5,026 bases of DNA from Alphaproteobacteria bacterium (GTDB lineage Bacteria; Pseudomonadota; Alphaproteobacteria; Geminicoccales; Geminicoccaceae): positions 1-5,026 of the forward strand of contig JALSGW010000080.1 in the NCBI GenBank assembly GCA_026982585.1, in the 5' to 3' direction. Positions 1 to 5,026 of this stretch are shown piece by piece. The translations under genes and the position numbers were made by a program. Position 1 is the stretch's first letter. The number at the start of each line of letters is the position of its first letter. Below the pieces are notes generated by a model that did not search any database, had not been told where the DNA came from, and saw only the letters and a program-made list of their open reading frames with translations.

Positions 1-1887
1 CAACACTCCACGAGATGCCAGGGCGGCGAACACACCCGCGGCGCTCAGCCACGCCACCAACGCGAGCCCGCGGTCGGTGGGGGCATGGTCGCGCAGCGCC
101 ACCGCCATGCCGTTGGTGACCAGTGCTGCGAGCGCCAGCGCCGCCGCCCCCGCAAGCCACAGGCAGGCAGTTCCGAGGGAGCGGGCGATCCAGGCCTGCG
201 GCCCAAGCGTCCACAGCGCGAGCGCACAGCCGAGGAGGGGAAAGACACCGCTCCACAACAGCACCGACAGCTCCGGCACCGTCCCGAAACGTCCCGGCAC
301 CACCAGGAGCACGGCAAAGGCCGCGATGGCGCCGCCGGTGATGGCGGCGAAGACGGGCTTCGGCTGCAGCCGGTGGAAGGTCGCCGCCACCACCGCCGCC
401 GGAGCGAGCAGGAGGCGCAGCAGCGGCAGCTCGAGCCACATGAGTCCGGCGAACAAGGACGCAAGGGCGGCCGCGAAGCCGTGGGCCGCCACCACGCCCT
501 CCCCTTGGCCGCGCACCCACGCCACCATGGCCGCCAACAGCTGCAGCAGGCCGTAGGCGAGGAACAGAACCGGAAAGAGACCATACAGTTCCGGCACCCC
601 GAGGCGGAACGCCAACACCCCCATCGCGAGCAGCGGCACCAGCGCCCCCACCGCCGCCCACAGCCCGCCGTCCCGCGGCCGAAGCGCCGCCATCGCCGGA
701 CCGAAGACCGCAAACAGGATGAAGGTGCTGAGCACAAGCCCCCACAGACCGAGGTCGCCCGCCGCGAGCCGCAGCGCCGGCGGCAATAGGGACGGCTCGG
801 CGAGGAGCCGCGGCCACACCGGATCCTGAGCGTCGTGCAGGGCGGCGATGAGGAGCGGGGCGGCCGCCGCCACCAGCGCCGGCGCCTTGAAGTCCGGCTT
901 CAACGCCGAGGCCAACAACGCCCCGAGCTGCAGCGCCATCAGGGCGAGCAGCGGCACGAGCTCCCGTGCGCCGGCCTCGAGCACGAGCCCGCCGAGCAGC
1001 AAGGCGTGCGCCAGGACAAAGGCGGCGGCCGCACGCGCCCGACGCGGAGCCGGCTCGGCCCGCCCCATGATCAGCGCCAGCGCGGGCGCGCTGAACAACC
1101 CCAGGGCCACCACGAGTGCCGCAAGCGGCCGGGCGAGGGCGGGCGCCTGGCCGAGGGTCAACAGGCCGAACACCGCCGCCGCACCCGCCGCCGCGGCCCA
1201 CAGCAGCGCTCCCGGCAACACCACGAGAGCCCCCACCCACCAACCGCCCGAGCGGTGCGCCTGGAGCTGGGCGACGGCGGTGAGAAGCGCGAGATAGGCG
1301 AACACCCCTTGGGGGCGGTCCACCACCTCCACCCCCGCCACGACAGGCGCCGCATAGCCGGCCGCGGCCACAACCGCCACCAAGAGCGGACCCAGCCTGG
1401 CTCGGCCGAGTGCGACCAACACCAAAACGGCGAGCACCCAAAGAGCCGGCTCCGGCGCCAGCAGGGCCAGGCGCCGCGCCGCCAACACCACCCCGAACAG
1501 ACCGACCAACCCCGCCGCCGCAAGCGCCGCCCTGAGCGCCCGACTTCCCTCGTCGCCGCCGCGCGCGCCCAGACCGGCCAACAAGGCGGCAAGCGCCAGA
1601 GCCGAAACCGCCGCCAAGGCGAGCGGTGCCTCCCGCGCCGCCGCCCACAGCGCCGCCGCCACACCGCCCAGCGCCAGCCCCGCCCCGCCGAGCCAGGCCA
1701 TCGCGCGTTCGGCGAAGGAATCCGCCGGCCCCGGGCCCGCGCCAGGGCCGGGTTGACGCAGCCCGCGCTCGAGCGCCCGCAAGCGCGCCTCCAGGGCGCG
1801 AAGCCGCCGGCGCATGCGCAGCCACAGGAACAGCACGACCGACAGCCCGAGCAGCAGCGCGAGCGCCAGCGCCCCCGCCACGTCCAT
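1..1887 (-). CDS. DUF2339 family polytopic inner-membrane protein (N-terminal 629 codons, truncated by window edge)
   Basis: Reading the minus strand from the ATG at 1887, the frame stays open for 629 codons to base 1 with no stop, so the C-terminus lies outside the window. Residues 3-22 form a membrane segment. Residues 23-44 are a basic, Leu/Arg/Glu heptad-like stretch (LRALEARLRALERGL), followed by a Gly/Pro/Ala linker at about 45-55. From residue 61 (RAMAWLGGAGLALGG) onward it is almost continuous alternating hydrophobic segments. This N-terminal plan, together with the block at 126-183 (AGLVGLFGVVLAARRLALL, then ending GYAAPVV), matches DUF2339 'predicted membrane protein', a family usually several hundred residues longer than the part seen here. 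Its biochemical function is not established. The start is supported by GGAG six bases upstream of the ATG. It is divergent from the glyoxalase gene, 92 bases away. The Ala/Leu/Val richness and GC-rich third positions generate many spurious frames on the opposite strand. Family assignment is fairly sure; function is unknown. Confidence 0.88.
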   Translation of the reverse strand, partial: MDVAGALALALLLGLSVVLFLWLRMRRRLRALEARLRALERGLRQPGPGAGPGPADSFAERAMAWLGGAGLALGGVAAALWAAAREAPLALAAVSALALAALLAGLGARGGDEGSRALRAALAAAGLVGLFGVVLAARRLALLAPEPALWVLAVLVLVALGRARLGPLLVAVVAAAGYAAPVVAGVEVVDRPQGVFAYLALLTAVAQLQAHRSGGWWVGALVVLPGALLWAAAAGAAAVFGLLTLGQAPALARPLAALVVALGLFSAPALALIMGRAEPAPRRARAAAAFVLAHALLLGGLVLEAGARELVPLLALMALQLGALLASALKPDFKAPALVAAAAPLLIAALHDAQDPVWPRLLAEPSLLPPALRLAAGDLGLWGLVLSTFILFAVFGPAMAALRPRDGGLWAAVGALVPLLAMGVLAFRLGVPELYGLFPVLFLAYGLLQLLAAMVAWVRGQGEGVVAAHGFAAALASLFAGLMWLELPLLRLLLAPAAVVAATFHRLQPKPVFAAITGGAIAAFAVLLVVPGRFGTVPELSVLLWSGVFPLLGCALALWTLGPQAWIARSLGTACLWLAGAAALALAALVTNGMAVALRDHAPTDRGLALVAWLSAAGVFAALASRGVL

Positions 1888-1902
1888 CACCGCTCCATCC
1901 CC

Positions 1903-1930
1903 TCGACAGCACCGCTGGGCGCCCTAGAGT
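1903..1930 (+). promoter_or_regulatory. Candidate sigma70-type promoter for the glyoxalase gene
   Basis: Within the 92-base divergent gap, TCGACA (1903-1908) is five of six matches to TTGACA. A 16-base spacer separates it from TAGAGT (1925-1930), four of six matches to TATAAT. This would start transcription near 1937, giving a leader of about 40 bases that contains the GGGAG ribosome site at 1968-1972. The -35 lies just upstream of the ribosome site of the opposite-strand DUF2339 gene, so both genes' signals share this gap. No equally good minus-strand promoter was found. This is a match by eye to a consensus in GC-rich DNA and could be chance. Confidence 0.3.
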
Positions 1931-1979
1931 GCCGACGAGGCGGACCGAACGCACGACGACCGAGGGCGGGAGACGGATC

Positions 1980-2420
1980 ATGCGCTATCTTCATACCATG
2001 GTACGGGTGAAGGATCTGGAGGAATCGCTCGACTTCTACTGCGGCAAGCTTGGGCTGGTGGAGGTGCGCCGGGCGGACTATCCGCAGGGGCGGTTCACCC
2101 TCGTCTTCCTGGCGGCGCCCGAGGATGTGGAGCGTGCCCGGCGCGAACGCGCGCCGCTTCTCGAGCTCACCTACAACTGGGATCCCGAGGAGTACACGGG
2201 CGGTCGCAATTTCGGTCATCTCGCCTTCGAGGTGGAGGACATCTACGCCCTCTGTCAACGGCTCATGGATGCGGGTGTGACCATCAACCGCCCGCCGCGC
2301 GACGGCCGCATGGCCTTCGTGCGCTCGCCGGACGGTATCTCCATCGAGCTTTTGCAGCGGGGCGATCCGCTGCCGGTGCGCGAGCCCTGGGCGTCGATGC
2401 CGAACGTCGGCAGCTGGTGA
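1980..2420 (+). CDS. gloA: VOC-family glyoxalase I (lactoylglutathione lyase)
   Basis: The 146-residue protein is predicted to convert the glutathione-methylglyoxal hemithioacetal to S-lactoylglutathione in the cytosol, the first step of the glyoxalase pathway, with GloB acting next. It shows two beta-alpha-beta-beta-beta VOC modules. The N-terminus MRYLHTMVRVKDLEESLDFY closely resembles E. coli GloA. The four metal-ligand positions of the family are recognisable as His5, Glu62 (in LELTYNW), His80 (in NFGHLAFEV) and Glu123 (in DGISIELLQ). It is slightly longer than E. coli GloA (135 residues), through an insert around 45-58 (APEDVERARRERAP) and a tail ending PWASMPNVGSW. The ATG at 1980 is preferred over far-upstream in-frame starts because homology begins exactly there and GGGAG (1968-1972) sits seven bases before it. 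It is the only gene on its strand before the terminator at 2666. Exact substrate (glutathione or another thiol) and metal (Ni/Co or Zn) cannot be read from sequence alone. Confidence 0.88.
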   Translation: MRYLHTMVRVKDLEESLDFYCGKLGLVEVRRADYPQGRFTLVFLAAPEDVERARRERAPLLELTYNWDPEEYTGGRNFGHLAFEVEDIYALCQRLMDAGVTINRPPRDGRMAFVRSPDGISIELLQRGDPLPVREPWASMPNVGSW

Positions 2421-2422
2421 GG

Positions 2423-2486
2423 GATGCCGCCTGCTGGCACGACGGAGGCTGGCCGCGAACGATCAACCGCGCGGTCGGGTGGCATC
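2423..2486 (+). other. Long-range stem just downstream of the glyoxalase stop codon
   Basis: GATGCCGCC (2423-2431) can pair with GGTGGCATC (2478-2486) over nine base pairs with one G-U. The enclosed segment holds a second possible stem, CCGCG (2453-2457) with CGCGG (2470-2474). It begins two bases after the stop codon of the glyoxalase gene. No T-run follows, so it is not a classical intrinsic terminator. It could protect the mRNA 3' end or be chance pairing in GC-rich DNA. Confidence 0.35.
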
Positions 2487-2490
2487 GACT

Positions 2491-2550
2491 CGTTTGACTA
2501 AAATGCAGGATATCTTTGATCAGTCTTTTATTGGTATTCGAAACAGAAAT
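2491..2550. promoter_or_regulatory. AT-rich island, possible promoter/operator region
   Basis: About 41 of these 60 bases are A or T, in a window whose genes are strongly GC-rich. It contains TTGACT (2494-2499), five of six matches to a -35 box. The nearest -10-like hexamer is TTTGAT (2515-2520), giving a short 15-base spacer. Short palindromes are present: GATATC (2509-2514), TGATCA (2517-2522) and TTCGAA (2537-2542). The composition is typical of a promoter or protein-binding region, and it lies about 115-175 bases before the strong terminator at 2666. No convincing standard promoter can be fixed, so the role and direction are inferred only. Confidence 0.35.
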
Positions 2551-2615
2551 GGGTCCCCCGGTGCGCAAATCGTCTTGATGGATCCGCGGCCCTCGCGTAC
2601 AGGAGTGTCGTGTTC

Positions 2616-2678
2616 ATGGGATTTCCCCCTGTGACACCCGACTTGAGGCGTTTCCTCCCTACCACTGCCGCGGCGTAA
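2616..2678 (+). CDS. Possible 20-codon micro-ORF overlapping the terminator
   Basis: The frame ATG...TAA would encode a 20-residue peptide starting MGFPPVTPDLRR and ending FLPTTAAA. AGGAG at 2601-2605 is ten bases before the ATG; an in-frame GTG at 2610 is four bases from it and would add two residues. The final codons GCC GCG GCG form part of the 5' arm of the terminator stem, and the TAA (2676-2678) lies in its loop. So a terminating ribosome would cover the hairpin. Against coding: the third positions are much less GC-biased than in the neighbouring genes, there is no hydrophobic helix, and I recognise no homologue. The tight fit to the terminator is the main reason to list it. Confidence 0.22.
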   Translation: MGFPPVTPDLRRFLPTTAAA

Positions 2679-2694
2679 GCCGCGGCATTTTTTT
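2666..2694 (+). terminator. Intrinsic (rho-independent) terminator
   Basis: TGCCGCGGC (2666-2674) and GCCGCGGCA (2679-2687) form a perfect nine-base-pair GC-rich stem closed by the four-base loop GTAA, a GNRA-type stable tetraloop. Seven consecutive T residues follow at 2688-2694. No A-run lies on the other side, so it acts on plus-strand transcripts only. It lies 245 bases after the glyoxalase stop and 163 bases before crcB. It would therefore end a transcript from the glyoxalase or from the AT-rich island, and it isolates crcB from upstream transcription unless it is bypassed. Confidence 0.92.
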
Positions 2695-2696
2695 CT

Positions 2697-2757
2697 TGTC
2701 CGGATCCCATCCAGGCGCTCTTCTGCGCGGCGCCCGCAGGCGGTGCGGCCCCGGACA
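2697..2757 (+). other. GC-rich stem structure between the terminator and crcB
   Basis: TGTCCGG (2697-2703) pairs perfectly with CCGGACA (2751-2757). The interior can fold further, for example GGCGC (2714-2718) with GCGCC at about 2729-2733. It starts two bases after the T-run of the terminator. It does not resemble the fluoride riboswitch that precedes many crcB genes. The remaining stretch to 2857 is GC-rich, with no clear promoter; TTGTCG at 2774-2779 has no convincing -10 partner. The role is unknown and the pairing may be fortuitous. Confidence 0.3.
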
Positions 2758-2857
2758 CCGAAGCGCGGGTTGGTTGTCGCTGTCGAGTTCGCGCGTCGGG
2801 TGATGTGTACGGGGGTGTGCCTGGGGATCGCAGGAGGACCGGTGAAGGCGAGGCGCC

Positions 2858-3256
2858 ATGGAGTATGTATGGATCGCCCTCGGGAGCGCGCTCGGCGGAG
2901 TCGGGCGGGTAGTGGTGGCCGATGCGGTGAGCGCCCGGGTTGGTGCCCATTTCCCCTACGGCACGCTGGTGGTGAACGTCCTGGGCTCGTTCGCCATCGG
3001 TGTCGTCGCGGCCTTCATCACCGCGCGCGGGCGCCCGCTCCTCGACGGCCATGTGGGACGTTTTCTGCTGCTCGGCGTCTTCGGCGGTTTCACCACCTTC
3101 TCCGCCTTCAGCCTGCAGACCTTCGCCCTCCTCAGGGCGGGCAGCTGGCTTCAGGCGCTCTTGAACGCCATGGGGTCCGTCCTCCTGTGCCTGTTCGCGG
3201 TGGCGGTGGGTCACGGGCTCGGCGGCCGTCTCGCCGGCCTGTGGCCCCGCGGCTGA
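2858..3256 (+). CDS. crcB: CrcB/FluC fluoride ion channel subunit
   Basis: This 132-residue protein has the normal length for a single-domain Fluc subunit. Such subunits assemble as an antiparallel dimer in the inner membrane and let cytoplasmic fluoride escape. Four hydrophobic segments are visible. The diagnostic motifs occur in order: GSALGGVGR (residues 9-17), FPYGTLVVNVLGSFAIG (32-48) with the conserved pore Asn40, and GVFGGFTTFSAFSLQT (73-88). The last carries the TM3 break and the paired Phe81 and Phe84 that line the fluoride path. The ATG at 2858 fits the family N-terminus. Its nearest ribosome sites are GAGG (2850-2853) and GAAGG (2844-2848). A stronger AGGAGG (2832-2837) lies 20 bases upstream and could be brought closer by a small GGTG/CGCC hairpin (2841-2844 with 2854-2857). 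No recognisable fluoride riboswitch precedes the gene. It converges on the protease gene with 12 bases between stop codons. Confidence 0.95.
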   Translation: MEYVWIALGSALGGVGRVVVADAVSARVGAHFPYGTLVVNVLGSFAIGVVAAFITARGRPLLDGHVGRFLLLGVFGGFTTFSAFSLQTFALLRAGSWLQALLNAMGSVLLCLFAVAVGHGLGGRLAGLWPRG

Positions 3257-3268
3257 GCGCTTGGGTCT

Positions 3269-4615
3269 TCAGCGGCCGCGCTTCTGTTCGGGGGAGATCC
3301 GCTCCACTTCCCGCCGCAGATCCTCAAGCCGCAGGCGCCTTGGATCGTCCGCCCCAAGTTTGGCGTCGGCCCGTTTGAGGTAGAGTTCGGCATCCTTCAC
3401 CCGGTGGACCAGAAGCGCCCATTCCGTCAAGGCGAGGAAGGAGCCGCCGTAGTCCTCCAGGCGCCCGAGAGCGATTCCAAGAAGCCGGTAGGCGAAGGCG
3501 TTGTCGGGATCGACCGCCACCACCTCCTGCAGCAGCACCCGCGCTTCCTCGAGCTCCGACCGGCTTGCGGTCTCCACCAGCACCCGGGCGAGTCCGAGGC
3601 GGATGAGCGGTTCGCGCGGCGCGAGGGCGACCGCCCGACGGTAGGGCGCAAGCGCCTCGCGGCCGCGGCCGCTTTCGAACAGCACCTGGCCGTAAAGCTC
3701 CCACAGATAGGGATCCTCGGGGTTTTCGCCGAGCATGGTCCGCAACAGCTCGGCCGCTCCCTCCCCCCGACCGCTCCGGAACAAGGCGATCGCGCGCGCG
3801 TAGCGGTCGGTGAAGTCGGCGCCGGTGCGGGTGTTCAGCACCCGTTGGGGATCCTCGAGAAAACCTTCCAGCTTCGCCACCACCCGCAGGTGGCGCAGCC
3901 GCAACGCGGGACCGAAGGCAGAGGGCTGCGGTGCGCCTTGGGCGGCCAGGCGGGCCTTGAGGCTGCGGATGCGCTCGCGGGTGAGCGGGTGGGTGCGGAG
4001 ATAGACCTCCTCGGCGAGACCAGCCAGAAAGCGCCTTCGGTCGAGTTCCTCGAGAAAGCTCACCAGTCCCGAGGCGGGATAGCCGGCATCGCGGAGGATC
4101 GCCACCGCCGCCTGATCGGCGGCGCTCTCCTGGGTGCGGGTGAAGCGCAACAGTTGCTCCTGGGCCAGCGATTGGCCGCCCAAGAGCAGTGCTGCCGCCG
4201 CCTCGGGCGCTCCGGCGAAGGCCGCCGCGGTGCCGAGCAGCGCACCCAACAGGGCCTGCAGGCGGGCCCGTTCGATGCGGCGGCCGAGGCGCGCCAGGTG
4301 ACCGCCCTGGATGTGCGCGAGCTCGTGGGCGAGCACCCCGGCCAACTCCTCGGGGCTTCGGGTGGCGCGCAACAGTCCGGTGTTGAGGAACAGATTGGGG
4401 CCGCCCGCCACCCCGGCGTTGATGCGCGGATCGCGCACCACATAGAGCCGCACGCCCTCCGCATCCAGGCCGGCGGCGGCCATCAGCGGCCCCGCCAGCT
4501 CCCGGAGATAGCTCTCGATCTCGGCATCCCGCACGATCACCCGCTCGGCGCGAAGCGGTTGCGGGATGAGCAGCGACAGGGCCAACAGGCCCGACCACAG
4601 GAGCCCGGGGCGCAT
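3269..4615 (-). CDS. bepA: Periplasmic M48-family metalloprotease with C-terminal TPR domain (BepA/YfgC-like)
   Basis: The 448-residue protein begins with a Sec signal peptide (a hydrophobic stretch at about 5-20, likely cleaved after LRA at residue 23), so it acts in the periplasm. The M48 peptidase domain covers about 30-225. The zinc motif is HELAH (97-101). The downstream Glu ligand is Glu163 in TRTQESAAD. His209 in RTHPLTRERI corresponds to the regulatory His of BepA, which in E. coli sits over the active site. Residues about 265-440 are TPR-like helical pairs (for example YARAIALFRSGRGEGAAELL and LWELYGQVLFESGRGREAL). In E. coli, BepA helps assemble or degrade stalled LptD and other outer-membrane proteins with the BAM complex; the same role here is inferred. 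At 448 residues it is a little shorter than E. coli BepA (487). The ATG at 4615 is preceded by AGAGGG and AGGGGG purine-rich sites. It diverges from the aminotransferase gene and shares a 102-base control region with it. Confidence 0.92.
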   Translation of the reverse strand: MRPGLLWSGLLALSLLIPQPLRAERVIVRDAEIESYLRELAGPLMAAAGLDAEGVRLYVVRDPRINAGVAGGPNLFLNTGLLRATRSPEELAGVLAHELAHIQGGHLARLGRRIERARLQALLGALLGTAAAFAGAPEAAAALLLGGQSLAQEQLLRFTRTQESAADQAAVAILRDAGYPASGLVSFLEELDRRRFLAGLAEEVYLRTHPLTRERIRSLKARLAAQGAPQPSAFGPALRLRHLRVVAKLEGFLEDPQRVLNTRTGADFTDRYARAIALFRSGRGEGAAELLRTMLGENPEDPYLWELYGQVLFESGRGREALAPYRRAVALAPREPLIRLGLARVLVETASRSELEEARVLLQEVVAVDPDNAFAYRLLGIALGRLEDYGGSFLALTEWALLVHRVKDAELYLKRADAKLGADDPRRLRLEDLRREVERISPEQKRGR

Positions 4616-4660
4616 GTCCCCCTACCCTCTCCTCCGCGGGCCGCGACACTGGCCGAGCCC

Positions 4661-4684
4661 GCCGGCTGATGGCATGATGCCGGC
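4661..4684. promoter_or_regulatory. Dyad-symmetric element in the divergent bepA/aminotransferase intergenic region
   Basis: GCCGGC occurs at 4661-4666 and again at 4679-4684. Between and overlapping them, GGCAT-G-ATGCC (4671-4681) is a perfect inverted repeat around one base. The element sits near the middle of the 102-base gap between two divergent starts, where an operator affecting both genes would be expected. No consensus promoter could be placed with confidence on either strand. It could equally be a hairpin in one of the leaders or chance in GC-rich DNA. Confidence 0.3.
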
Positions 4685-4717
4685 GTCATATGGGGCAGAT
4701 GCGGAGGACGGGAAGGG

Positions 4718-5026
4718 GTGAGCGCCGGTCCGACCGCCTCCCGACGCAGTCGGGTGGCGCCGTTCATCGTCATGGAGGTCCTGGAGCAGGCCAACGCCCG
4801 CGCCCGGTCGGGTGCGGAGGTGTTGCATCTCGAGGTGGGCGAGCCGGGCGTGCCGCTGCCCGAGCGGGCCCGCGCCGCGGTGGAACGGGCGCTCTGCGAT
4901 GCCCCTCTCGGCTACAGCGAGGCCCTGGGGCTTGGAGCCTTGCGCGAGCGCATCGCCCGCGCCTATCGGGAGAACTACGATCTGGAGGTGGCCCCGGAGC
5001 GCATCGTGCTCACGGTCGGCGCCTCG
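4718..5026 (+). CDS. Class I/II (fold-type I) PLP-dependent aminotransferase, N-terminal 103 codons
   Basis: The frame runs off the right edge; family members are about 380-400 residues, so about a quarter is seen. The N-terminal arm RVAPFIVMEVLEQA (12-25), then VLHLEVGEPGVPLP (35-48), LGYSEALGLGALRERIARAY (64-83) and PERIVLTVGAS (93-103) are the conserved order of aspartate/alanine-type aminotransferases. GAS begins the segment that holds the PLP phosphate. The catalytic lysine lies beyond the window. The GTG at 4718 is chosen because the conserved arm starts before the first in-frame ATG (codon 19, at 4772) and GGAGG (4703-4707) lies ten bases upstream. An ATG at 4699 is out of frame. The usual Asp after GEP is Gly here (GEPG), which is uncommon in my experience of the family. 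The amino-acid substrate cannot be decided. Confidence 0.88.
   Translation, partial: MSAGPTASRRSRVAPFIVMEVLEQANARARSGAEVLHLEVGEPGVPLPERARAAVERALCDAPLGYSEALGLGALRERIARAYRENYDLEVAPERIVLTVGAS

Larger units (their letters stand above)
2541..2694 (+). ncRNA. Candidate small transcript (sRNA or micro-ORF mRNA) ending at an intrinsic terminator
   Basis: An AT-rich promoter-like island is followed by roughly 150 bases that end in an excellent rho-independent terminator, with crcB starting only 163 bases later. This is the layout expected of an independent small RNA gene. The 5' end is a guess taken from the edge of the AT-rich island. Local stems include CGCG (2585-2588) with CGCG (2594-2597), ACAGG (2599-2603) with CCTGT (2628-2632), and GAGG with CCTC between about 2645 and 2657. 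The ACAGG/CCTGT stem would mask the AGGAG at 2601-2605. I looked for 6S RNA, SRP RNA, tmRNA and CsrB/RsmY-type patterns and recognised none. The alternative is that this is simply a long 3' untranslated region of the glyoxalase mRNA. Confidence 0.3.

Noticed and set aside
85..1664. Long plus- and minus-strand frames rich in Arg, Pro, Gly and Ala (for example 85-789, 835-2010 and 1158-1664)
   Set aside because: They lie antisense to or out of frame with the DUF2339 gene, have low-complexity composition and show no family motifs. They are by-products of GC-rich codon use.
1887..2258. Minus-strand 123-codon frame ending in TGATG overlap with the DUF2339 start
   Set aside because: It is fully antisense to the conserved glyoxalase and has no recognisable motif; the overlap appears accidental.
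2434..2450. Possible sigma54 promoter (TGGCACG with GG-N10-GC spacing)
   Set aside because: The -12 part reads AGGCT rather than TTGC, and the site lies inside a stem after the glyoxalase stop.
2494..2513. IscR/Rrf2-type operator
   Set aside because: Only the left half (TTGACTAAAAT) fits; the right half needs a one-base gap and still mismatches, and no iron-sulfur gene is nearby.
2541..2694. 6S RNA, SRP RNA, tmRNA or CsrB/RsmY-type RNA
   Set aside because: No closing end-to-end stem, no SRP core motif, no tmRNA tRNA-like ends, and the few GGA motifs are not arranged in repeated hairpin loops.
2695..2857. Fluoride riboswitch upstream of crcB
   Set aside because: The conserved GATG-type pseudoknot core and downstream CTGATG/CCTAC-like elements could not be found by eye.
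2528..3214. Minus-strand 228-codon frame across the crcB region
   Set aside because: It is antisense to crcB, highly charged and low in complexity, with no homology recognised.
3404..4669. Plus-strand 421-codon frame opposite the protease gene
   Set aside because: The minus strand has a signal peptide, HELAH and TPRs with full family conservation. This frame is Gln/Arg/Gly/His-rich shadow.

Overview
The window reads as an ordinary chromosomal stretch from a very GC-rich proteobacterium. A gammaproteobacterium is the best guess: the protease is BepA-like with a lipoprotein-free Sec signal, the glyoxalase is proteobacterial in type, and Shine-Dalgarno sites and rho-independent termination are clear. 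The taxonomic placement is inference from protein flavour and base composition only. No mobile element, CRISPR array, tRNA, rRNA, toxin-antitoxin pair or defence locus is visible.

Layout: (1) 1-1887, minus strand: the first 629 codons of a large alanine/leucine-rich polytopic membrane protein of the DUF2339 family, cut by the left window edge. (2) 1888-1979: a short divergent promoter region. (3) 1980-2420, plus: a VOC-family glyoxalase I (lactoylglutathione lyase, GloA-like). (4) 2421-2857: a 437-base stretch without a conventional gene. It holds a long-range stem just after the glyoxalase, a 60-base island about two-thirds A+T, a possible 20-codon micro-ORF, a near-perfect intrinsic terminator whose loop contains the micro-ORF stop codon, and a further GC-rich stem. 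(5) 2858-3256, plus: crcB/fluC, a fluoride channel subunit. (6) 3269-4615, minus: a BepA/YfgC-like periplasmic M48 metalloprotease with C-terminal TPRs, converging on crcB with only 12 bases between stops. (7) 4616-4717: a divergent intergenic region with a dyad. (8) 4718-5026, plus: the N-terminal 103 codons of a fold-type I PLP aminotransferase, cut by the right edge.

The genes do not form one pathway. Each plus-strand gene appears to be its own unit, and the three gene borders at about 1930, 3262 and 4665 are divergent, convergent and divergent. The common thread is housekeeping and stress tolerance: methylglyoxal detoxification, fluoride export and outer-membrane protein quality control. 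The only part that conventional genes do not explain is 2421-2857. There the composition, the terminator and the hairpins suggest a separate short transcript (small RNA, micro-protein mRNA or leader). This is the best candidate for something undescribed, but evidence for function is thin.
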